A stretch of 64,000 nucleotides of DNA. It comes from Cotesia glomerata. Its lineage: Eukaryota; Arthropoda; Insecta; Hymenoptera; Braconidae. The notes below the pieces were generated by a model. The model saw only the letters and a list, made by a program, of their open reading frames with translations, searched no databases and had not been told where the DNA came from. The DNA is taken from the NCBI RefSeq assembly GCF_020080835.1, contig NC_058162.1, positions 11,919,323-11,983,322 on the forward strand, read 5' to 3'. The translations under genes were made by a program, and so were the position numbers. Below, piece after piece: positions 11,601-26,000 of this stretch (positions are counted from its first letter, which is position 1; each line of letters begins with the position of its first letter).

Positions 11601-14600
11601 AATAACTTATAAAAATAATAAGACAGATAATAACTCAAAAAGTCAGAATCACTAACTAATTCTGAAATCGGGAGTAAATTAAAACTTTTGAAGTGACCTT
11701 TTTGGAACAAATGAACTAATTGCTAGAGTTTTAAAAAACTACGAAATAATTAGTAGTTTAAAAAACTAAAAAACATGGTTTACTAGAAGACCAAACTAAA
11801 AAGTAAAAAATATTTTTCAATAAGTTCAAAATAAGAGTCGAGTTATAAACAAAAAAATTCATTTTATTGTGAAAAAGCGTGGGTTGCTTTATAAGATCTT
11901 TTCATAATAACTTTACTTTTACTTATATCTGTTGATGAAATATTTGCAGTAATTGATATTAAGCACCCCACATTTTTTTACGATTGAATTATTTAGTTTT
12001 TTAAATTATTTTTAACATAGCTATGTAATAGATTTTTGGATACTATGAATTTTCAATTTCGATCATAAATATGGTAAAAAGTTGTATCTACGTCAGGAAT
12101 AAAAGTCAGGTATCCCAATTCGCGTTCTTACCACCCTCTCCTTCGGCTTGGTTCGCAACGGACTATTTTGAAATTTAGAAGACTATTTCCGTTCTCTTCA
12201 ACCAAGTCACACTGCTTATGTTATTATTATATCTGATACTATAAAAATGAATCTTTGACATCTAGCAAAAGTATTTAAGAGAATCTTTACTAATCAAGTT
12301 GGGTGTTACTTCGAATCAGTTTGGATTCCACAATCATAATAGGGCAACGATACAATAATCCTTTTGGATATTACTTTGAAAATCAGAAGGTTTTGGGCCA
12401 GTACATAAGAAGTATCTCAGTATACTCACCACGCAACCTAATATTATAAAGTAACATAGATAATTTTTTGCAAAGTACACACATTCTTTACCACATGGTT
12501 CGGTCACCCATATCGTACCGAAGTTCAAGTAGCATATAAGTTACTCGTACGTCACATGTAACTCGCAACTCCACTTTTTCTCACGTAATATTGCGACGTA
12601 TCATAATGATCGTAAATGTGATGTCAATGTGACGTACATGTCATTTCAGTCATATAATTTTGATATCGTATTATTTAACATAGAGTCTCTCATAAATCAA
12701 AATTTAAGGCTAAAGTTACATCATTGAGGCATCTTAGAGACATAATAAGTGTTACATGATTAATAAATTTGTGAATGCACAAAAACTATGAATAATATCA
12801 CTGTTTTCTATATATCATAATTTATTGTTAAAATAAAATTACGATTCTTTTTTCGCATATCAATCGCAGACCATACCGTGCTATCAATATTGAAATTTTC
12901 AACATGAAAGAAGTACATGGAAGATCTGTAAGAGATCTTCCATGTTGAATCAGCCATTCTTAACCTCATATTTTCGTTTTCTCAGATTATTTGAGAAGTA
13001 TCGTACGTTTTATTATTTTCAGATACATTTTTATTCGAAAAATTGAACTATGAAAAGTTTGAGATAGCTAACATTAAAGTTACAAACGACCTTAAAATTT
13101 TTTCAAATGAATTTATTAATGCATATATTATAAAAGACATCAGTTTCTTTGAGTCTTTGTATGTAGACATGTTTTCAATTATAAAACAAATAATTACTTC
13201 ACTTTACCGGTACATATTTTATTGTATGAAGACTAGATATCATAACGGTAACAAGGATTACGTCATTTCAAAGTAACATGGTTACATAAAAGTGACATAG
13301 CAAATTAATGTAAAAAAACCTGGAACTTTTTATGTAGATAAAAAGTAAAAACGTTAATTCAGTAGAAACATAATCATTGTAATGTAAATCCGAACAAAAA
13401 CAGTTTCACTGTAAAAAAATCGCGCCAAGTCCACGTTCATAAGACTATTAAAAAAAAAAAATTTTATTTCTTTACAAAAAGATATAAAATAAAAAATTAA
13501 AAAATCCAAGTAACCGATATGGTTGTATATGATTTTCGGAAATTAAAAAAAATTTTGTTGTAAATTTAAAAATTAAAAGAAACAATTTTGGAACGTATTT
13601 AGTGTGCGTGGTTACGAAATATTTCACTTTTTATGAAATTCCTAAAATCTATCTACTAGGACTTTTAAAAAAAATTGAAGTACACAATGACGCACACCAA
13701 GTACGTTCCAAAATTGTTTCTTTTAATTTTTAAATTTACAACAAAATTTTTTTTAATGTCCAAAAATCATATACAACCATATCGGTTACTTGGATTTTTT
13801 AATTTTTTATTTTATATCTTTTTGTAAAGAAATAAAAATTTTTTTTCTTAATAGTCTTATGAACGTGGACTTGGTGCGACTTTTTTACAGTGAAACTGTT
13901 TTTGTTCGGATTTCAGTATTTTTTGTAATTATAATAAAAATTTGTAATTGGTACCAACTTAAATCTCAAGTTGGCTGCATTTTTTATAGCAAACTATCCC
14001 CTTGAAGCTACAGTTTATGTAAAAATAAATGCAGCGCACTCTGACGGGTGTAGATGCAAGCTGTGAAATTTATTTTTTTAACTGTAGTTTCCCATCTATT
14101 GGACTATTACCATGCATTCTCGAATTACTTAGTCTGTGGCATGTCACTTTTTACATCGAAAAAAAGTCAGGATCGAAATTTTTGAGCTTGCTATAGTTTG
14201 TGCTGATAAAATTTAATAATTTCAAGTAGATTAATTGTTATAATTGAATATAATTAATTGATATCAGTAAAATAAAGTATGAATTACTGTTATAATATAA
14301 AATTTAGGAACAAGAAGTACCGTAGAATTAAATAAAATTTTGCAACCTCGAAATACCGTTCTGCTTACAGTAAACACACTCGGTAGTCTGGCGCTCCGTT
14401 TACAACGGATTTGAACGGAACTTGGCGCCAGATTCTACCGAATCTGTGGATCGGTAGTCTGGCGCTCCGTTTACAACGGATTTGAACGGAACTTGGCGCC
14501 AGATTCTACCGAATCTGTGGATAAGATGTAAGAAAACTTTATAATTTCAAAGTAATCTTGGGATGTAAATTTTATGTTATACTAGCGGACCCGACAGACG

Positions 14601-15005
14601 TGGTCCTGAACACACGTCTTAAATTTAGAAATTTTAGGAATGAGCTTGTATAGTTAAAAACATCATTAGTTAACAATACGCAATGGGCATTCCTCAATAA
14701 TTAACATTTTCGTAAATATAAGCCCATTCTGATTTTATACTCATCGAGACCTTTCATTTGAGTACCAACATGAATTTTTTTTATATATATTTATGAAATA
14801 TATAAAATATATGAAAAATGCATGTGGGTACTCAAATGAAAGGTCTCGATGAATGTAACATCGGGATGAGCTTATATCTTTAAAAACTTCAATAATTAAG
14901 AAATGTCATTGTATCTTGTCAACTAATGATATTTTTAAAGATATGAGCTCATCTCGACATTACACTCATCGAGACCTTTTATTTGAGTACCCACATTAAT
15001 TTTTC

Positions 15006-15044
<39 letters not shown>

Positions 15045-18000
15045 CTGTTACCCGCCCGCTCCGATGGGCACTTCATAGAATTGTATTTTTAGAGATCTAG
15101 ACTTGAAATTTAATGGGAGTATTGTTTAAATTTGTACAGATTTCAAATTTTATCAGATTGGCCCGTTCCTTTTATCCCTGTGATTATTCTAGCTAATATT
15201 CATTGTAAATTTTAATGTGCAATCACTATGACATTCCAGTGGTTTTTTCCAAAAATGAATAATGACTGAAACGAAGAAAAAAATTTGAAATGATCATTGA
15301 AAGTTTCAGTTAAAGTAATTGCGTGTCTCATAAGTGAAGTTGAAATTTGGCTAGCTTAAAGCGTGACGAATTTTGCCGTTAATTTAAATTTCCTCCGTGA
15401 CATCAATTTTTCATAGAAACTTATTTGTACATGTTTTTAACGAATTCTCTTAGAATAAATAGCCAAATTCCTTTTTCACATCTCAAGTGCTTAGAAAATG
15501 CATTCATTTCAATCTGTTACGTTCCCGCGATCCGGTAATAAGAACAATTCATGGGTTATGTGATCAGCAAAAGTAAAATGTATGTAAAATTCTTAGTCCG
15601 TTGAGTGAATAGCTACATGTAAAGTTAAATTTTGGAAACCTTACAATGACTTTTTTTGCCGCTGCTAAAGAGACGATTGTTGTGAAAAAATATAATTATT
15701 AAAAAAGGAAAATATTTAAATCCGTTGGCCTTGGAGGCCATTCCCGTAAGTTCCTGTTTCTCTTGCGATTCTATCAAATTCTATATCTGTAGGAACTGTA
15801 TTTGAAAAGTATAAATTTTTTGACAATCATCACTCCCACACTCTTATATGGGAGAGGAATTCCATAAGATCCTATTCGAGAAAATTTCTACATTATAAAC
15901 AAAAGGTTTCAACAAAACTTCAAGTCCATAGAAACTTTTGTTTGGAAATGAGAGATTTTCATTGTTAACACCCCCGCAATCCCTTCTAGGTTTAGAATTC
16001 GAGAAAATCCATTCTTAGCTGAACTTGACATCATACACGAAGATTCTCACCAAATTTAGAGTCTGTAGAAGTTACAGTTTGGAAATTAAAATTTTAGATT
16101 TTAGCACCCATCCCCAAAATTCCTATCGGAAATAGTCTTTATTGAAGTTCATTGTGAGATGATCTCTACATGAGAAATAAAAGATTTTTACCAAATTTAG
16201 AGTTTTTAGAAGCTATATTTTGGAAATTAAGATTTTTTATTGTTAACACCCACCCCCGCGATCCTTATTGGAGGTAATTCGTTGTAAAGTCCGTTCTTAA
16301 ATAATTTCTATATTATATGTAGAAGACTTTTACTAAATTTGGGGTCTGTAGGAGCTATAGCTTGGAAAATAAAAATTTTATTTGTTAACAACTACCCCTA
16401 CAAACCCCTGTGAGGTGAACCATCGTGAAATTCGTTCGTATATTATTTCTACATCTCTTACAGAAAATTCTTACCCAATTTGGAATATATGGGAGCTGTA
16501 GTTTATAAACGGAAATTTTTTATTGTTAACGCCCCCGCAATTCTCTTTGAGGTATAATATCGTAGAATTCGTTCATAAATTATTTTTCCATCACTTGCAA
16601 AAAGTTCCTACAAAATTTGGAGTCTGTAAGAGCTACAACTTTAAAATTCAAAATTTTCATTGTTTATACCCATCCTCGCAACCCCTGTGGGGTGAGATAT
16701 CGTAAAATTCGTTTATAGATTATTTCTATATCTCTTACAGAAGATTCCTACCAAATTTGGAGTCGATAGGAACTATAGTTTAAGAACGGGAATTTTTCAT
16801 TGTTAACGCCGTCGCAAACCCCTTTGGGGAAGGAATTTAATAAAATCCATTCTTAGCTGAACTTGACAGGAAAATTATACCGGAAGATTTCTACCAAATT
16901 TAGAGTCTATAAAAGTTACAGTTTGGAAATTGAAATTGAAAATTCTAACACTCACCCCCGCAATCGCTATTGAAGGTAGAATTTATTGAAATCCTCATTT
17001 AGATCACTTCTACATCACACATAGAAGACTCTCACCGAATTTGGAGTCTGTAGGAGCTATAGCTCGGAAATTTAAAATTGTAATTGTTAACACCCACCCC
17101 CGAAATCCATATTTGGAGTAGGTTATCATTAAATATGCTCTTAGATCATTTCTACCTCAAATATAGCAGATTCTTACCAAATTTAGAGCCTGTGGGAGCT
17201 TTAGCTTAGAAATTTAAAATTTTCATTGTTAGCACCCACCCCCGCAATCCATATTTGGAGGAGGTTGTTATAAAATCCACTATTAGATCATTTCTGGATC
17301 ACATATAAATGATTCCTACCAAATTTGAAACCTATAGGAGCTATAGTTTAGAAATTTTTTATTTTCATTGTTAACCCCTACCCCACAATCTTGATTGGGG
17401 ATGAATTATCATAAAATCTGCTCATAGATAATTTCTACATCACATATAGGAGATTCCTACTAAATTTGGAGTAGATAGGAGCTATAGTTTAAAAATGGGA
17501 ATTTTCCATTGTCAACGCCTCCGCAACCCCCCTTGTGGGTGGAATTTCGTAAAATCCGTTCTTAGCTGACCTCTACTCGGCGAAAGGAATATTCCTACAA
17601 AATTTCAAATCTCTACGCCTTATGGTTCCAGAGATATCGTGATGAGTCAATATATAGGTGGAAATCTCATATATATATATAGATAGATTTATTGGCACCA
17701 GATGTACAGCTTGTCTAACAAACTCTGATACATCTTTCGCTTAAATCTACTTTTCTTACACTAATTTTATAATTTATTATTTTATTTTAGTATTTCAACT
17801 TGATAGTTAATCTATATTTCAATCTATAACGCTAGTAAATACTTTCTTCGACTTTGGGTCGTTTCCTTAGTTTCAGTTTATCGCATATAGCAGATTCTTT
17901 TCAAATTTGGAGCTTATAGGAGCTACAGCTCGAAAATTTAAAATTTTAATTGTTAAAACCCACCCCCGCACCCCCCTGTGGGGAGGGATATCGTAAAATT

Positions 18001-21000
18001 CGTTCATAAATGATTTTTACATTACTTACAGAAAATTCATACAAAATTATGAGTCTGTCAGAGCTGTAGCTCGGAAATTTAAAATTTTCATTGTTAACGC
18101 CCACCCCCGCAATCCATATTGGGGGTAGGCTGTCATTAAATCCGCTCTTGAATTATTTCTACATCCCATAGAACAGATTCTTACCAAATTTGGAGCCTAT
18201 AGGAGCTACAGCTCGGAAATTAAAAATTTTCATTGTTAAGACCCACCCCCGCACTCCTCTGTCGAGTGGGATATCGTAAAATTCGTTCATAAATTATTTT
18301 TACATCACTTACACAAAATTCATACAAAATTAGGAGTCTGTAGGAGCTAAAAGTCGAAAATTTTTAATTTTCATTGTTAACGTCTACCCCCGCAATCCAT
18401 ATTGGGAGTAGATTGTCATAAAATCCACTCTTAGATCATTTCTACCTCGCATATAGCAGATATTTATCAAATTTTGAGCCTTTAGGAGCTACAGCTAAAA
18501 AATTTAAAATTTTCATTGTTAAGACCCACCCCCGCACTCCTCTGTCGAGTGGGATATCGTAAAATTCGTTCATAAATTATTTTTACATCACTTACACAAA
18601 ATTCATACAAAATTAGGAGTCTGTAGGAGCTAGAAGTCGGAAATTTTTAATTTTCATTGTTAACGTCCACCCCCGCAATCCATATTGGGAGTAGATTGTC
18701 GTAAAATCCGCTCTTAGATCATTTCTACATCACATATAGGAGATTCCTACCAAATTTGAAGTCGATAGGAGCTATAGGTTAAAAATGGGAATTTTCTATT
18801 GTTAACGCCCCCGCAACCCCCCTTGTGGGTGGAATTTCGTAAAATCCGTTCTTAGCTGACCTCTACTCGGCGAAAGGAATATTCCTACCAAATTTCAAGT
18901 CGCTACGCCTTATGGTTCCAGAGATATCGTGATGAGTCAATATATAGGTGGGAATCTCTTATATATATATAGATAAAGTATTTATTCTTGGTTGTTTAAC
19001 AGGACGAAATAAAAAATCGTTTCAAGTTTTGATCTATTGCAGCTATTAATTAAATATTTTGACTTTTTTTTTATTTTTATTTTACACCATGCATTTTTTC
19101 TAAGGGCATTATTCCCGAACTCTATTCCAGCCTAGTTTCAGAGTTCTAAAAGCTATAGATTGGAATACACATTTTTTTTTTAATTTTTAACGCCCTCGCA
19201 CAACCCTCTTGGAGTTGAATATCATAAAATTAATTCTTGATAAACTCAAACATGCCAAAAAAAATATTTTGGCCAAGTTTTAAAGTTCTTAAAGCAATAG
19301 ATTGGAAGATACAAATTTTTAATATTTTTAACGCCCCCGCACAACCCCCTTAGGGTTTAATATCATAAAATTAGTTCTTAGTAAATTCAAACATGCCAAA
19401 AGAAATATTCTAGCCAAGTTCCAGAGTTTCAAAAGCTATAGATTGGAAAAAACAATTTTTTTAATTTTTAACGCCCCCGCACTCCCTCTAGGGGTGAAAT
19501 ATCATAAAATTAGTTGTTAGTAAACTCAAAGATGCTAAAAAAAATTTTTTGGTCAAGTTTCAGAGTTCTAAAAGCTATAGATTGGAAGATAAAAATTTTT
19601 TTTTAATTTTCAACGCCCCCGCATTCCCTTCTGGGGGTGGAATATCATAAAATTAGTTCTTAGTAAATTCAAACATGCCAAAAAGAATATCCTGACTAAG
19701 TTTAATACCTATAAGAGCTGTATTTTTCAAATGTGAATTTTTTTCAATTAACACCCCCGCAACCCCTCTTGGGGGTGGAATTTCGTAAAATCCGTTCTTA
19801 GCTGACCTCTACTCGGTGAAAAGAATATTCCTACCAAATTTCAAGTCTTTAGCTCTAATGGTTCCAGAGATATCGTGATGAGTGACTATATAGGTGGAAA
19901 TCTCTTATATATATATAGATAGATATCAAAAATATATCAAAAATGCATGTGGGTACTCAAATGAAAGCTCTTGATGAGTGTAACTTCGGAATGAGCTTTT
20001 TTTTTTTTTTTTTTTCTGCGAGAGGAGGGAAATCTTCATAAGACACCGGCTAGATGTTGATGATGTTGGTTGCCGGTAGTGTGAGATTTTTACTCACTAA
20101 AACCCTCCCCTCTCTTGTACCTGATACTGCGGGACCGCGTTAGCATTACTTCGCAGTACCAGGCCCCCTCCAAGCTACTCCTGTAGCTATTCCTCCGCTT
20201 TTTCCTCTTTCCTCTTCTCCAGCAGGACCTCACGCGTCAGCCTTCAAGGCCTCGACATATGGGATTTTTACGTCCTTCCTACTATCCCTTCCGTTTTGCG
20301 GCTGTGGCCGATTTACAGTCTGTACCCGCATTTGCCTGTGCCTCGCCCATCAGCACAGGGGCACAGTGACCGAGGAAACCACAGAAACCTGGTCAAGGTA
20401 CAGTCGGCAAGGAAGCAAGCTCCGGAAATCGCGGAAAAATTGCGACTTAAGACTTAAACCGCTCGGCCACGCAGTCGCCTACATCGGAATGAGCTTATAT
20501 CGTTAAAAACGTCATTAGTTAACAAAATACATTATCATTCGTTAATTATTAACATTTTCGTAAATATAAGTTCATTATGATTTTATACTCATCGAGACCT
20601 TTCATTAGAGTACCCACACGAATTTTTTCATATATCTTATATATATGATATTTATGAAATATATGAAAAGTGCATGTGGGTACTCAAGGTCAACAACAAT
20701 TTATAAATAAAAAAATGTGAGCCGTCACGGGACGCCTGGCAGATGTGAAACATCGACATTATTTTGTAAAAGTAATATGCAGAAAAGAACAGATTGTGAT
20801 AGGAACTAAATATGTTATAATGATAAAATAAAATATCACGACCCCTGTGATGATTGTTGGGTTCTGAAATATTTATAAAAAATATGTTATTAAAATATAC
20901 AGAAAAATTTAAATTGGCTTCAATATATTAGTAAACTCAAGAATCTTAGCTAGTTATTTCAATATATTACTAAAGATCGTAAATTATAAATATCAATAAT

Positions 21001-22949
21001 GAATGTTTCACTATAAATTCCACTATGATTAGAAAAATTAATTAACTTTTTAATGTTCATATTAATAGCAAATAAGAAAAACATTCGTGTGCTGCACGCC
21101 ATCAGCTGATTTTGAAATACAATTCTGTCAGTCTTAATAAATTTATTCTCTAAGCAATTGTTTTAATACATTAATTTCAATAAATATCAAATTAAAATTA
21201 ATAATTAATTTAAAAACATTATATGCAATGAAATTTATGTGAATTTTAATCTACCAAGAGAGTAGATTTTACATTTACTGGCGCTCAAAACACACCAAAT
21301 ATACGCGTGCTTAATTTATTTATTTATTTCTTCATTTAACAAAACCTAACAGCCTGTATGGCCAGTTACAAGGTTACAAAAAGATACAGAGATGTATGTT
21401 TAACAGTATTTGATACATGTTGCATGTAAAAAACAAAAGAAAAGATAAGAAAAACATAAACAAATTATAAAATATAAGTATAAGGTGTTTAACGCTGACA
21501 TACGTTGTACTATATAAAAGTAAAGTAAAGTACAGTATAAAAATATAATTTAACATAATTTGTATGAATAAGTAGGTGATTATAGTATGATATTATGCAT
21601 TAGTTAATTAGTCTAGAGTTAGTTATAATAGATGCAAGGGCATTGGCACTGCAACGCGATGAGTAATCAAACAGATTAATAAGAGAGTCCACATAGTGTG
21701 GCTAGTTGAAGTCGCCCAGCAACACCAATGCTCCAGCATCCAAAGCTGAGTGAGACGAGAGCAGCTCAGGGAGGTCAGAGTAGATATGTGCATGCAGGTC
21801 AGGTGGAATATAGATGTTTATTGTATATGTTTTTATACCAAGATTAATGAAAAAAAAGAAATCACCCACAGTCTCAACCTGGGGAGGAGTTGTATACCCT
21901 CAAAATTTAAAGGTATTACATTTAGCGTACTCCTACATGCGATCAGTACACCACCACCCGACCTCCTGAACCCCTCACGCCTGTCGCACCTAGATACAGT
22001 CGTGAATAATCGACAGATTCTTCACAGATAACAGAGAGTTCTTCGCTCTCTTTGCTTTTATTAGTCCAGTTATGATCTGATCAACAGAAACATGGTTAGC
22101 AAAGGTAACCTTTATTGGTCTAGGGTGGAGTGAGTTGGATGAATATTTACCCAGTCTTGAGCAGAAGGAAAATGAGACGTTATTTGCAAGAGTATCACAA
22201 ATACTCTGAACTCTGGAAAGGTCATCTGCTTGACGCTCATTAGGAGTAGATATTTGAGATTCACCAATGCCTAAAAACAAGGCATTGTTTCTTCTGGCCA
22301 TACGATCGTCTACTTCACGCAGAATAACACTGCTAATGCACAGATAAATGCATACTTTAATTATAAAAATATAATTAACTTACTGATGACTTGATAGTGT
22401 GTCATAGTGTGATTTTGCTTTCTTTGCAGGAGGGTGATCACTTTCACTCTCTAAATTATCACGGTCAGACATTTTATTATCAGAAAAATAATTTGTTTTC
22501 AAGTAAAACACAGGTTATGTGTACTGTAGTAAACAACACTGTATACACTACGGAGTATACACTGTAGGTATCCGAGCTCAGTGTAGCGAGAAAGATCGCT
22601 TAACGCCGGATCGAGTGGGAGAGAATCGCACAGTCGATTGCGCATGGCGACGCGTCGCCACACCGTACACACTACTGCATATAGACTGCATATATATACC
22701 ATCATATAGCGTGGCGACGCTAAGCCACGGCATGCGTCGCCACGCCACGGCATGCGTTGCCACGCCAGAAATCGGTTTTACGTGCGGCTATAAATGTTTC
22801 ACATAAAAAATCTATTAAATAAACATTTTCCCGTGGACTGAATTGTGAATCTAAACCATTCTGGAATCCACCGGAAGACACACAAAAAATTTCATTAAAA
22901 TCGGTCCAGCCGTTTAGGAGGAGTTCAGTGACAAACACACGCACAGAAG

Positions 22950-23002
<53 letters not shown>

Positions 23003-26000
23003 AAGATAAAGATGTGAGAAAATTCAGATAGCTCGGACTGGGATTTAAACCCAGAACCTCCCGATTATATGTTGGCTGCACTTTAATTTTTAATTTTTCT
23101 ATTTTTTAATATTTACGATTTTTTTTCAAATGTTTTTTTTTTTTATAAACCATCTTTTAACTATAAAGTACAAAGGAAAATTATCAAAATCGGTCCAGCA
23201 ATTCATTTTTATAAATATAGATATAGATTTTATACATTGGTTGAGTATTCTTAAATTTTCTAATTTCCCGCGCAATTTTCTTCATTTTTTCTTTCATAAG
23301 AACCTTCTCCTGACAATAACAAACTCATCAAAAAAAGAATTATTGAAATCGGTCCAGCCGTTAACGCGTGATGACATGACCAAGGGAAATACACGGAAAA
23401 ACAATCCTATGAAAAATTACTATAGTAACATCGTAATCCAGGACTAGACTTTCAGTATCTCGATTTTTACGATGCTGCCGTCTACAGAATACAATTTGAA
23501 TTATTGAAAATTACGATGTTATTTAGTAAATTTTTTTTCCGTAAGAGCAAGTGAATAAGGATGCATACTATATGTTTTAATAAAAGAGAGACAGAGTCTA
23601 GTAGTTTGCGACGCCACCACCGAAAGATGACCAACTACTGTATCGAGGGTTTTATTATGTGACTGAACAGAAACTTTAGATATTCCCTCCGATAGCGTGA
23701 GGGGATAAACCTTGGACTTGAGGCGGAGAGGACACCGGGTTCGATTCCTGGATGATACAGAATTATTTTTTCGGTGACCTAAACCTCTTTTTAATTTGAG
23801 TGATAGAAATTTACGATGTTGCATCGTATAAATTACGATGTTTGAGTTCTGGTCCGGCACTGCAATGTCCTATACTAAAAATTACGATGTTTTCATTGTA
23901 ATTTTTCGTACAATTTTCTTTCCGTGTAGGGATTCATTTTTATATATACAGATTAATTAATTAATTACGAAAAAAAAGTAACTTAAGACTTTGGTCATAG
24001 TTAAAGACGAATTTTAGACCATTTTTAAAGACCTATCAACTTTTATAAAATAAAGTTTATTTTATATTTATTCTTAAAAATTTTAGTAACTTTTCTTAAT
24101 TTGAAATAAAACTATGAAATAGAACATTATAGGTATTCAAAAAAATTGTTTTTTTTTTTTAATATTTTTCAGGTAAAGAATGCGATTCTCACCGATGAAA
24201 TCTATTGTCCTCCTGAGACATCTGTGCTTCTAGCCTCTTACGCAGTTCAGGCCAGACATGGTGACTTCCAAAAAGTTATTCATATACCCGGTTTTCTTGC
24301 CAATGATCGTCTTCTTCCTCAACGAGTTATGGATCAGCATAAAATGAGTAAGGAAGAATGGGAAAGTTCTATCACTACATGGTGGCAAGAACATCGTGGA
24401 ATGCTTCGCGAAGATGCTATGATGGAATATCTTAAAATCGCTCAAGTGAGTAATTCAATTTTAATCTAACTATATCTAGAGGTTTTCTAATTATTAATCA
24501 TTAATTTGTATATTTTTCAATTTTAAGGATTTAGAAATGTATGGAGTAAATTACTTTGAGATTCGAAACAAGAAAGGAACTGAGCTTTGGTTGGGTGTGG
24601 ATGCTTTAGGCTTGAACATCTACGAAAAAGATGATAAATTGACTCCGAAAATTGGTTTTCCCTGGTCTGAAATAAGAAATATTTCATTTAATGAGAGAAA
24701 ATTCATTATTAAACCCATTGACAAAAAAGCACCTGACTTTGTTTTCTTTGCACCAAGAGTAAAGATTAACAAGAGAATTTTAGTTCTCTGTATGGGAAAT
24801 CATGAACTTTACATGCGTAGACGTAAACCTGATACTATTGATGTACAGCAAATGAAGGTATCATATCATATTTTAAAAACCTTTTAACTGAATTTATTAT
24901 GTTCATAATTGATAAAATAAATTAAATTAAATTTTTTTTTATTATGATAGCTTTTTTAAATATTATTTTGAAAACAATTTTGATGGAGTTGCGCGATGTA
25001 TTGTTTTAAATGCTACGCCAATATTGTAATAAAAATTTATATTATTTTAATCAGGCTCAAGCTCGAGATGAAAAAATTGCTAAACAACAACAACGTGAGA
25101 AATTGCAACTGGAAATAGCAGCCCGAGAACGAGCAGAAAAAAAACAACTTGAATATGAAGAAAGACTAAGAAGTATGTCTGAAGAAATGGATAGGCGGCA
25201 AGCTGAATTGAATGAGGCTCAAGAAATTATAAGACGCTTGGAAGATCAACTCAAGCAGTTGCAAGCTGCTAAAGAAGAGTTAGAAGATCGTCAAAAGGTA
25301 AAATAATCTAATGTTTTTGTTTTATCAATTTTAGATACAGTCAACGCTCTCTGTATTTGACTCGCCCGTACAGGACCATTCTCTGTATTTGACTCGTCCT
25401 TGTCCATAAGAGAGCTGTGTAAAATCGTCAAATACAGAGGAAGAATGTGGTCAAATACAGAGAGCGGTCAAATACAGAGAGGTCCAATACAGAGAGCGTC
25501 GACTGTAAAAGAATACAATTAATGACGTGATTTTTGTTGTATAGGAATTAACTGTTATGATGGAAAAACTTGAACGTTCTCAAGAAATGGAAGCTGCTGA
25601 ACGTGCTAAATTAGAGCAGGAAATCCGAGCTAAGAGAGAAGAAGTATCACGAATCCAGTTAGAAGTCGAAGTTAAAGATGCAGAGGCTAGACGATTACAA
25701 GAAGAAGTTGAAGTTGCTAGGTATATATATTGAGCTTGATAACTCACCTGATTTTAATATACAAACGAAAAATATAAATAAAAAAAATATGCAGAATTGA
25801 ATATTTGTAATTTGAAAATCAAGTGGTTCATCATAGAATGAATGAACCATATAAATATCTTTTACATATAAATTAATTTTTTTATAAATGATAACTTGAT
25901 ATTTTCGATATTTAATTATTCAATTTTTCTAAATAATTTTAAATTGTCATAAAATTCTTTAGATTACGTCAGGAAGAAGCAGATAGAGCCTTCCAAGCAA

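Larger units (their letters stand above)
10252..13388. other. Moesin intron DNA, mostly unrecognised
   Basis: AT-rich sequence. It holds a palindrome-rich stretch at about 11405-11550 and a short hairpin near 12915. A 98-codon frame at 10441 shows no recognisable domain. Confidence 0.3.
13389..14522 (-). mobile_element. Hairpin-bearing non-autonomous element, copy 1
   Basis: The element begins TCCGAACAAAAACAG with a ~520 bp inverted repeat (13389-13911), followed by a ~460 bp single-copy part and a terminal block containing TCTGGCGC...GCGCCAGA and ending CCGAATCTGTGGAT. The same order occurs in copies at 29526-30577, 40860-43599 and 63497-64000. No protein is encoded. The superfamily is unknown. 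Confidence 0.75.
14582..20695 (-). mobile_element. Helitron-like element interrupted by later insertions
   Basis: The left edge, CTAGCGGACCCGACAGACG, reads on the minus strand as GTCGGGTCCGCTAG, a typical insect Helitron 3' end. The motifs TCATCGAGACCTTTCATT and GCATGTGGGTACTCAA appear on both sides of the 15043-19919 insertion, showing that 14582-15042 and 19920-20695 belong together. The right end is not precisely defined. Confidence 0.5.

Noticed and set aside
22499..23001. Several overlapping frames in the GC-rich patch
   Set aside because: They come from short tandem repeats and a TA microsatellite and are open on both strands.
23688..23757. Functional tRNA gene
   Set aside because: The T-arm is good but the acceptor stem and anticodon arm are not convincing, and it lies inside a TIR element. 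The same applies to 32433-32503 and 42997-43070.
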